Source of the DNA: Desulfofustis sp.
GTDB lineage: Bacteria > Desulfobacterota > Desulfobulbia > Desulfobulbales > Desulfocapsaceae
Direction of reading: 5' to 3'
Assembly: GCA_029287755.1 (NCBI GenBank)
Contig: JARFQM010000206.1
Coordinates: forward strand, 1 to 6,049
DNA length: 6,049 nucleotides
In this document: one piece after another, positions 1-4,840 of the stretch
Layout: every line of letters begins with the position of its first letter
Numbering within the stretch: the first letter of the stretch is position 1
The notes under the pieces: generated by a model
Told to the model about the DNA's origin: nothing
Seen by the model: only the letters and a program-made list of their open reading frames with translations
Database searches by the model: none
Made by a program: the position numbers and the translations under genes

Positions 1-685
1 AGCAGACCGGAGTTACGAACTGGGCTCCGGCATCGCGGGCTCCGTCGATCTTCTCCTGGAGCAGAATCTGGGACAGTTCACTGTTCAAGCCGCCGAGGGC
101 GGCGCCGCAGCATTCGAGCTTACCCCGCCAGTCGAGGCTGGTGGCCCCGGTCAGAGCGATCAGTTCGTCGGTGATCTTGGGAACAAAGCTGTCGTCGAAC
201 AGGGTGACCTCTCGAGGACGTAAAATGTGGCAGCCGTGGATGACCGAGAGATTGAGCTCAGTGACCATGTTGACCAGCTGCTTTTTGATAGCTTCGAGGC
301 CGATATCTTCATGGAGCACGGTGAGAAAATGTTTGACCGCACCAGTGCCCTCGAACTTCAACCCGTCCTTGGCGAGGATCTCGTTGATTTCAACGGCCAG
401 CTCGGGATTGTTGGTCATGACGCTCCTGGCTTTTTGCAGACTGGCAAAGCAGCAGTTGCAGATCACCATGATGTCGAGCCCTTTCTTTTCGGCGATGGCC
501 ATGTTTCTGACCGACGGGATGATGTAGGCTTTCTCATCCACATTGCGAACCGGGTAGCCGCAGCAGGTGAACTCCTCGACAATTTCCAGCTCGACGCCCA
601 ATTTTTTCAGAACTGCCTCGGCCGAGACCGCGTATTGCTCGATTCTGATCGGTATGTTGCACCCCTGAAAGAAAGCGAGTTTCAT
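1..685 (-). CDS. hdrB: HdrB-type CCG-domain protein, heterodisulfide reductase subunit B-like (C-terminus cut by window edge)
   Basis: I translated this by hand from the ATG at 685-683; 228 codons stay open to the left edge. The sequence shows two cysteine-rich CCG modules. Module one has C9, C41-C42-G43, and C76/C79 (spacing C-x31-CC-x33-C-x2-C). Module two has C152, C192-C193-G194, and C228, the last residue visible, so its closing CxxC lies outside the window. This spacing is that of HdrB and the C-terminal half of HdrD/DsrK, where each module binds a noncubane [4Fe-4S] cluster that handles a disulfide. No membrane segment or signal peptide is visible, so the protein is cytosolic. The start overlaps the stop of the upstream membrane gene (ATGA), so the two are translationally coupled and probably form one complex. 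HdrB is usually near 290 residues, so perhaps 60 are missing. Bacteria of this kind lack coenzymes M and B as a usual disulfide pair; the real substrate is unknown and could be a DsrC-like protein disulfide or a low-molecular-weight thiol. The family call is firm, the substrate is not. Confidence 0.92.
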   Translation of the reverse strand, partial: MKLAFFQGCNIPIRIEQYAVSAEAVLKKLGVELEIVEEFTCCGYPVRNVDEKAYIIPSVRNMAIAEKKGLDIMVICNCCFASLQKARSVMTNNPELAVEINEILAKDGLKFEGTGAVKHFLTVLHEDIGLEAIKKQLVNMVTELNLSVIHGCHILRPREVTLFDDSFVPKITDELIALTGATSLDWRGKLECCGAALGGLNSELSQILLQEKIDGARDAGAQFVTPVC

Positions 686-2394
686 GCGCGACCTCCTTCC
701 ATCTGCTTGATCGCAGCGTTTTTCAGATTGTAGAAAATATCGGTCAGCTCCACCTTGTTCGGGCAGTGTTCCTGGCACAGGTAACAGGTGGAGCAGCTCC
801 AGATCATCTGGGAACCCATGGCAATATCCTTGTTGCCGATGCCGAGACTGAAGATGATCTGGTGGGGCAGCATGTCGAGTTCCGCTACCGGATCGTCATA
901 GAGCCTCACTACTGGACAGATATTGGAACAGCGCTGGCAGGCATAGCAGCTCTGGTAGCTGTCGGTTCCCACCTGCACCGGATCGCTGACGGTGATTGAC
1001 CTGAGGTCCTTGAGCTTGCTGAAAGAGTCCTTGAAGATTTTTTCCAGCTTTTTCAGGGCGTTCTTATGGTCGTCGATGAAATTTCTGGTCAGCGACAGGG
1101 GAAAGGAAAAATGACTCAGCATGGAGGTTTCAGGAATGCCCTGGTTGAGCAGCTGGTACCTCGAACTGATGAACAATTCCCTGAGGTTGATGCCGGAGGG
1201 ACAGATCTCCGAGCAGCGGTCGCAGCCGGTGCAGATGTAGAGACCCTTCTGCAGGTTGGCCAGGGTTTGATCATCGACGTTCTGGCCGGCGGCGACCCTT
1301 TTCAATATCTGTACTTTTTCAGACGGCAGGATGAAATCGTTCTGGAACGATTCGTAGAACATCAGCGAAGAGCATAGTTCGCTGCACGAGCCGCAATGGG
1401 TGCAGGCCGAGAGGCCGACCATCCGGCGATTGACTACGTTGGCCGGGTCTTTGCCGGGCTCCTTGAAACCCATGACCCCGTTGATTAAAAGAGAAATCGG
1501 CGTGGCGATGACATGGAACATCTTCGAGAAAGGCAGCCAGGCGAGCAGGCCGACGCAACAGATGATGTGCAGGTAGAAGAGAACGTTTACCACCCCTTCG
1601 TCGCCGAGTCCGCTGACGACGGGTCCGACCACTTTGGCGAGGGAATAACTGATAAAGGCGCTTTGGGCCGGGGCATGGCATTCCATACAGGTATCACCGG
1701 CGATCTCCCTGCCCTCCTCTATGAGCGCCGGGTCGTAGGGCTTGGCGATGTTCGGGGAGACCAAGCCATGCTCTGCTGCCCAGTATGTCTCCAGCGGCAG
1801 AAGCTCGTCCGGCTCGGTAATTCCGCCGTAATCCTCCGCCATGACGGTAAAGGCCGAATAACTGGAGATCTTGGAACTCTCCAGCACCATGCCCGAGAGG
1901 ATGATGGCGCCGACGATGGCAATTGCCAGCCAGTCACTACCATAGCTTTTTACCCGCTGTGGTGCATCGGTAAGCCGGCGGTAGATGGCCATGGCCAGAC
2001 CGAGCAGAACCATCAAGCCGAACAGGTTGCGCAGGGAAAGATAGGGTTGAACGGTCGACTGATAGTCACTGAAGAAAAACTCGCTGACCCCCGTACCCAG
2101 GCCATGCATCAGCAGAAGTGCGATAAAACCGAAAAAGATCAGGCTGTGCGCCGCCCATCTCAGGGCCGACTTGTTGAGCAGTCGTTTCTGGAAGAGGATG
2201 TCGGTGAAGAAGGTCTTGATCAGGGTGAAGAACTCACCGCTGAACACGGTTCCCATGACTCCTCTGAGAGCCGCTGAAGGTCTGCCGGTTGTAGCTTTGT
2301 CGGCGGTCAGGACAGTCTGCGTCAACCAACCATAGATCCGATAGGTGACTCCAGCAAGAAAAACCAGAAGCGACAGGCCCACAAGTACTTTCAT
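682..2394 (-). CDS. Membrane cytochrome b / heme c / tandem HdrC-type ferredoxin fusion protein
   Basis: A complete 570-residue protein that probably carries electrons between quinone or periplasmic cytochromes and the cytosolic HdrB partner encoded next. Hydrophobic segments are visible at about 4-24, 83-104, 120-139, 154-172 and 271-300, a five-helix NarI/DsrM-like layout. H83/H97 and H275/H293 are likely heme b ligands; the 18-residue H275-H293 spacing equals that of H187/H205 in E. coli NarI. The loop at about 173-270 holds a CxxCH heme c site (C236, C239, H240) and by topology faces the periplasm. The cytosolic part has four CxxCxxCxxxC motifs: C331-C341, C388-C398, C483-C493 and C534-C544. 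These make two HdrC/GlpC-type two-cluster domains, joined by a lysine-rich, possibly helical stretch (441-465). The first motif lacks the usual Pro after its last Cys. In QmoC the order is reversed (ferredoxin first); EtfAB:quinone oxidoreductase-like proteins have one ferredoxin domain plus CCG in a single chain. The ATG at 2394 starts straight into helix 1 but has only a weak ribosome site (GAGA). Fold is certain, physiological partner inferred. Confidence 0.9.
   Translation of the reverse strand: MKVLVGLSLLVFLAGVTYRIYGWLTQTVLTADKATTGRPSAALRGVMGTVFSGEFFTLIKTFFTDILFQKRLLNKSALRWAAHSLIFFGFIALLLMHGLGTGVSEFFFSDYQSTVQPYLSLRNLFGLMVLLGLAMAIYRRLTDAPQRVKSYGSDWLAIAIVGAIILSGMVLESSKISSYSAFTVMAEDYGGITEPDELLPLETYWAAEHGLVSPNIAKPYDPALIEEGREIAGDTCMECHAPAQSAFISYSLAKVVGPVVSGLGDEGVVNVLFYLHIICCVGLLAWLPFSKMFHVIATPISLLINGVMGFKEPGKDPANVVNRRMVGLSACTHCGSCSELCSSLMFYESFQNDFILPSEKVQILKRVAAGQNVDDQTLANLQKGLYICTGCDRCSEICPSGINLRELFISSRYQLLNQGIPETSMLSHFSFPLSLTRNFIDDHKNALKKLEKIFKDSFSKLKDLRSITVSDPVQVGTDSYQSCYACQRCSNICPVVRLYDDPVAELDMLPHQIIFSLGIGNKDIAMGSQMIWSCSTCYLCQEHCPNKVELTDIFYNLKNAAIKQMEGGRA
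691..698 (-). promoter_or_regulatory. Strong Shine-Dalgarno for the hdrB-like gene
   Basis: AAGGAGGT on the minus strand, 5 bases before the ATG at 685, matches the anti-Shine-Dalgarno sequence fully. It lies inside the last codons of the upstream gene (residues EGG near its C-terminus). Together with the ATGA overlap it fixes the start of the HdrB-like protein and suggests high, coupled translation. Confidence 0.85.
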
Positions 2395-2487
2395 AACGTT
2401 CTCGCAGCTTGGATTAAGTTCTGCCTCAAGCGACGGGGCGACAGCGCAGCGCTCCCATCAGGAGAGACAGGATTGATTTGAATGACG

Positions 2488-2516
2488 ACTGTACAGTTCA
2501 CCACAATAAAAGTCAA
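2488..2516 (-). promoter_or_regulatory. Sigma-70-like promoter for the membrane fusion/hdrB-like operon
   Basis: On the minus strand TTGACT (2516-2511, 5 of 6 consensus) is followed by a 17-base spacer and TACAGT (2493-2488, 4 of 6). Transcription would start near 2481, giving a leader of roughly 85 bases before the ATG at 2394. A perfect 10-base palindrome, ACTGTACAGT (2488-2497), covers the -10 element and could be an operator half or core. The 140-base gap after the folate gene shows no clear intrinsic terminator, so read-through from upstream is possible too. Confidence 0.6.
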
Positions 2517-2534
2517 TTAGTGAAGATTGATTTT

Positions 2535-3137
2535 TCATACAGGCTGCCTGGCGGCGCGCTGCGGAACGGTTATCAGCCTCTCTTCGGTGACTATGGCGTC
2601 GAGGATTTCATCGTGGGGCTGGAGATTGAGCTTGTTAACCACCTGCAGCTCGAAGGCTAGACCGTACCTGGCTGCGCTTGGTATTCTTGCCAGGAGTCTG
2701 TCGTAATACCCACCGCCATAGCCGAAACGGCCTCCGCGCTCATCAAACACCGAGCCGGGGAGTACAATGAGATCAAGTGATTCGGGGGAAATGGTGTTGG
2801 CTGCTGCCGCGTGCTCGGTGGGCTCGGGTATATTGCAGTATCCCGGGGCCAGATCCCGTCCCGGGTCCTCAATCATCACTATGTCAAGCCGCTTCTCGGC
2901 GACTCTGGTCAGCGGTACCGAAACGTTTTTTCCCATCCTGATCAGACGGTGGATGAGAACAATGGTTTCCACCTCGCTTCTGAAGTTCACATAGATGAAG
3001 ATCGAGTTGCTGGAGGCCACCGCATCGGTGGACAACAGGGTGACGGTGATCTGCTCGCTCTTCTCGATCCGTTCCCGATCGGTCAATTTGTCGCGCCGAG
3101 CGAGTATCTCTGCGCGCAGATTATCTGGCTGCTTCAA
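2535..3137 (-). CDS. ygfA: 5-formyltetrahydrofolate cyclo-ligase
   Basis: A complete 200-residue protein, the usual length for the family. It catalyses ATP-dependent conversion of 5-formyltetrahydrofolate to 5,10-methenyltetrahydrofolate in the cytosol, recycling the stable 5-formyl form (often an inhibitory side product) into the C1 pool. The diagnostic block is at 127-147: PGSVFD, then R137, then GYGGGYYDR (139-147), which forms the nucleotide/substrate site. Supporting family features are the basic N-terminus (R8 to K17), the SEVET region at 54-58, NIPEP at 102-106 and the C-terminal PHDE...IVTEE stretch (174-186). Start is TTG at 3137, chosen because GGGGAGGT lies 7 bases upstream. It begins 46 bases after the radical SAM stop on the same strand, so both are probably co-transcribed. 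The product is a housekeeping folate enzyme; near redox genes it may serve folate-based C1 metabolism such as the Wood-Ljungdahl pathway, but that is only suggestive. Confidence 0.96.
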   Translation of the reverse strand: MKQPDNLRAEILARRDKLTDRERIEKSEQITVTLLSTDAVASSNSIFIYVNFRSEVETIVLIHRLIRMGKNVSVPLTRVAEKRLDIVMIEDPGRDLAPGYCNIPEPTEHAAAANTISPESLDLIVLPGSVFDERGGRFGYGGGYYDRLLARIPSAARYGLAFELQVVNKLNLQPHDEILDAIVTEERLITVPQRAARQPV

Positions 3138-3144
3138 GGCTTGG

Positions 3145-3152
3145 ACCTCCCC
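3145..3152 (-). promoter_or_regulatory. Shine-Dalgarno deciding the TTG start of the folate cyclo-ligase
   Basis: GGGGAGGT on the minus strand sits 7 bases before TTG at 3137. The reading frame stays open further upstream without a better-placed ATG, so this site is the reason for choosing the TTG start. Confidence 0.75.
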
Positions 3153-3183
3153 GCTGAAGTTATGGGTTCCACCCGCCAGTAGA

Positions 3184-4494
3184 TCATAATCTCTGGATGG
3201 TGTACATGAAAAGCGGCAGTCTGCTGAGCCGCTTCAGTTTGTAAAAATCGAACAGCCGGGCCCGAGAGGGCTCGTCGAAGCGAAGCGGACTCAGGTAGAT
3301 ACAGCCCTTGTCTCTCACTGTTCCTATCTCATCTCGAATCAGCCCCAGCATGGCCTGGTAATGACTGTCGGGCAACTCCGGGTCGATGACGAAATTAGCG
3401 CTGATTTCGACCCTGCGGCAGGTTTCATTGATCGACTTGATGCGCCTGAAGGCAGCGCACACCTGCGCCGCCTTCAGGGGTTTGCCTAGGTAGTCGAGGG
3501 TTGCCTGATCGGCGGATTCGAGGCCGATGTTGATGAAGATGCGGCCCGGTAACCCCTCCAGATCGTCGAACAGCTTTGCCTCAGCGGCCAGCAGTGAGTC
3601 GACCGAGCCAAACAGGAAGGTGTTGCTGCCGCTGATCCAGGAAGCTCCGAGTTCCAGTTTGCGATGGGCCAGTTCCACCGCAGCGCAGAGCAGGCTGGGA
3701 TCACAGTTCAAACCATCGTGCTGGCCGAGGAAAATGGAATTGAAATTGATCAGGTTGTCCGCCAGCAGCGTATGCAGGTCGTCGAGCTGGGCATTGATCT
3801 CGGCCAGCGAGAGCTCTCTGAAGGCGCGTTTGTTTTTCACTCGACAGAAGCCGCATTTATATAGACAGCCCAGTGATATATTGAGCGGGATTACCTGATA
3901 ATCGACATGCCTGGTATCGGGCGGCAGCACGCTCACCGGCCCGTCGACGATGCGGTGCAGGGTTTGTGCGTTCTCGGCCAGGGAGGCGGGGGTGAACTCC
4001 CTGATCCGCTCGATCGCCTGGTCAACTTCTTCGCTGCAGCCGCTGCAGGAAGCGGCGCTAGCTCCAATCTCCTGCGGCCAGTCCTGTATAAGGGATCGGA
4101 TCGGTTCCTTTTCCAGGGGAGTGCCGCCCAGGTGGTTGTTGGTGGAATAGGGAAGGTTGGGCAGGTAGAATTCTCCGGTGGTCTCGAAGACGCCGGTATA
4201 GCCGCCGGTAGAGTAGTAAATCCAGTCGTTGCCGATCGTTCGCTTCAACCATTCCTGCGGGTGCGGCCAATCCCGCTGCTTGCCGATCAAGCGGATGGGG
4301 TGATGATTGAGATCGAAATGCAGTACCGCGTTAGGGGTGACAATCTCGTGGTAGACACCGCAGCGAATCGGATAGCTGACTTTTTCATAGCTCCGGTTGC
4401 CGCGCTTGAAAAGCTCAATTCGATAGTCGCCGCAGCGCTGGGAAAAGGGGGGCGGAATGGTTCGAAAATGAGCGTTTTGTCCGGATTCAGTCAT
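3184..4494 (-). CDS. Radical SAM protein of unknown function
   Basis: A complete 436-residue soluble protein. C210, C214 and C217 (CLYKCGFC) form the CxxxCxxC motif that binds the radical SAM [4Fe-4S] cluster and S-adenosylmethionine. The following barrel-like region is consistent with the superfamily: IFLGQHDG at 254-261 (strand 2 area), the IGLES motif at 323-327 followed by LDYLGKPL (333-340), and ISANFVIDPELP at 364-375, a layout shared with the Elp3/MiaB/HemN-type group. About 200 residues precede the cluster motif, unusually long; I recognise no B12-binding, TRAM or other named domain there. An extra CxxC (C150, C153) lies in this part and could bind metal or be redox active. No obvious C-terminal cluster-rich (SPASM-like) domain is seen. 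The ATG at 4494 is the first start after an in-frame TAG upstream; its ribosome site is weak. It probably heads a two-gene unit with the folate cyclo-ligase. Superfamily is certain; substrate unknown, and I do not assign one. Confidence 0.92.
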   Translation of the reverse strand: MTESGQNAHFRTIPPPFSQRCGDYRIELFKRGNRSYEKVSYPIRCGVYHEIVTPNAVLHFDLNHHPIRLIGKQRDWPHPQEWLKRTIGNDWIYYSTGGYTGVFETTGEFYLPNLPYSTNNHLGGTPLEKEPIRSLIQDWPQEIGASAASCSGCSEEVDQAIERIREFTPASLAENAQTLHRIVDGPVSVLPPDTRHVDYQVIPLNISLGCLYKCGFCRVKNKRAFRELSLAEINAQLDDLHTLLADNLINFNSIFLGQHDGLNCDPSLLCAAVELAHRKLELGASWISGSNTFLFGSVDSLLAAEAKLFDDLEGLPGRIFINIGLESADQATLDYLGKPLKAAQVCAAFRRIKSINETCRRVEISANFVIDPELPDSHYQAMLGLIRDEIGTVRDKGCIYLSPLRFDEPSRARLFDFYKLKRLSRLPLFMYTIQRL

Positions 4495-4557
4495 AATCTG
4501 TCGAGGGCCGCAGACGGTGCCCTAAAGCCACTCCATCTCACCATTTTCTGTTAGGTT

Positions 4558-4595
4558 CAGGGCCGCCTGCACAGCGTGCGGCAGACCCTGTTTTT
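4558..4595 (+). terminator. Terminator-like hairpin with T-run, plus-strand direction
   Basis: CAGGG (4558-4562) can pair with CCCTG (4586-4590), and inside it CCGC (4563-4566) with GCGG (4578-4581), leaving an 11-base loop and a 4-base bulge on the 3' side; TTTTT follows at 4591-4595. The form is that of an intrinsic terminator on the plus strand, but no plus-strand gene lies directly upstream. It might block antisense transcription from entering the HdrA promoter region. The bulge makes it imperfect. Confidence 0.35.
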
Positions 4596-4614
4596 ACAAA
4601 TTAGATCAGGCGAA

Positions 4615-4631
4615 ATTATTAATAATATTAT
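4615..4631. repeat. Overlapping AT-only palindromes
   Basis: ATTATTAATAAT (4615-4626) is a perfect 12-base palindrome and overlaps a second perfect one, ATAATATTAT (4622-4631). They lie between the two divergent genes and overlap the promoter-like elements of the leftward gene. They may be a regulator site or simply easily melted promoter DNA. Confidence 0.5.
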
Positions 4632-4644
4632 ACAAAAAGATCAA
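4615..4644 (-). promoter_or_regulatory. Possible promoter for the radical SAM/folate cyclo-ligase unit
   Basis: Two readings are possible on the minus strand. TTGATC (4644-4639, 4 of 6 consensus) with an 18-base spacer to AATAAT (4620-4615, 5 of 6) gives a normal promoter layout. Alternatively a perfect TATAAT (4632-4627) lacks a good -35 at the right distance. Either would give a leader of about 110-130 bases before the ATG at 4494. The AT-rich base composition makes chance matches likely. Confidence 0.4.
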
Positions 4645-4681
4645 CTCGATGGTGGAGGTACCACGAAATTTAAAAAAGAGA

Positions 4682-4710
4682 TTGTCATAGCGGTAAAATT
4701 CCACAATAAT
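4682..4710 (+). promoter_or_regulatory. Sigma-70-like promoter for the HdrA-like gene
   Basis: TTGTCA (4682-4687, 5 of 6 consensus), a 17-base spacer, and AATAAT (4705-4710, 5 of 6). A start of transcription near 4717, in a G-rich stretch, would give a leader of about 120 bases before the TTG at 4841. This is the best promoter match on the plus strand of the intergenic region. Confidence 0.6.
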
Positions 4711-4760
4711 GGGGGGCGTTGTGCTGTGCAGACAGAGGATATGACTACTCATTATTCATG

Positions 4761-4825
4761 ATCAGACCCCTAATTCTTCTCGGCTGCTGCGAACAGCCGG
4801 CAGGATGATTAACGCAGGGTCTGAT
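4761..4825 (+). promoter_or_regulatory. Nested inverted repeats in the HdrA-like gene leader
   Basis: ATCAGACCC (4761-4769) and GGGTCTGAT (4817-4825) are exact 9-base complements. They enclose a second perfect stem, CGGCTG (4781-4786) with CAGCCG (4794-4799), loop CTGCGAA. The outer stem ends three bases before the ribosome site at 4829. The layout suggests a folded leader that could influence translation, or a protein-binding site. It resembles no named riboswitch that I recognise, and there is no T-run for a terminator. Confidence 0.45.
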
Positions 4826-4828
4826 TCT

Positions 4829-4835
4829 GAGGAGG
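4829..4835 (+). promoter_or_regulatory. Shine-Dalgarno deciding the TTG start of the HdrA-like gene
   Basis: GAGGAGG ends 5 bases before TTG at 4841. The alternative in-frame ATG at 4805 has no comparable site and would add 12 residues that include this sequence; a GTG at 4871 is also in frame without a site. The TTG start is therefore preferred. Confidence 0.75.
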
Positions 4836-4840
4836 CTGTT

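Larger units (their letters stand above)
4495..4840. other. Divergent intergenic control region
   Basis: This 346-base gap between the radical SAM gene (leftward) and the HdrA-like gene (rightward) holds no convincing gene. From left to right it contains a GC-rich hairpin followed by five T residues (4558-4595), a strongly AT-rich palindromic stretch (4613-4635) with minus-strand promoter-like elements, a good plus-strand promoter (4682-4710), and a leader with nested inverted repeats (4761-4825). The 61-codon frame at 4576-4761 has no ribosome site or protein-like composition. Confidence 0.8.

Noticed and set aside
227..733. 168-codon plus-strand open frame near the left end
   Set aside because: It is antisense to the HdrB-like gene, whose two CCG modules have the correct family spacing. 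The real gene simply lacks its stop inside the window.
1513..2277. 254-codon plus-strand open frame opposite the membrane fusion gene
   Set aside because: The other strand encodes ordered membrane helices and cysteine motifs; this frame yields Gln/Gly/Asp-rich sequence without family features.
682..2394. Assignment as DsrM or QmoC
   Set aside because: DsrM lacks fused ferredoxin domains, and QmoC has its ferredoxin part before the membrane part; here it follows and is doubled, with an added heme c site.
2432..2460. GC-rich imperfect hairpin in the leader of the membrane operon, considered as a terminator of the folate gene
   Set aside because: The stem is short with a bulge and no T-run follows on the minus strand, so it does not meet the form of an intrinsic terminator.
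3907..4554. 215-codon plus-strand open frame opposite the radical SAM gene
   Set aside because: The minus strand carries the CxxxCxxC motif in a full-length frame; the plus frame shows no domain and crosses the start of the real gene.
4576..4761. 61-codon plus-strand frame in the divergent region
   Set aside because: No ribosome site, crosses the putative HdrA promoter, and the translation has no protein-like features; treated as non-coding.
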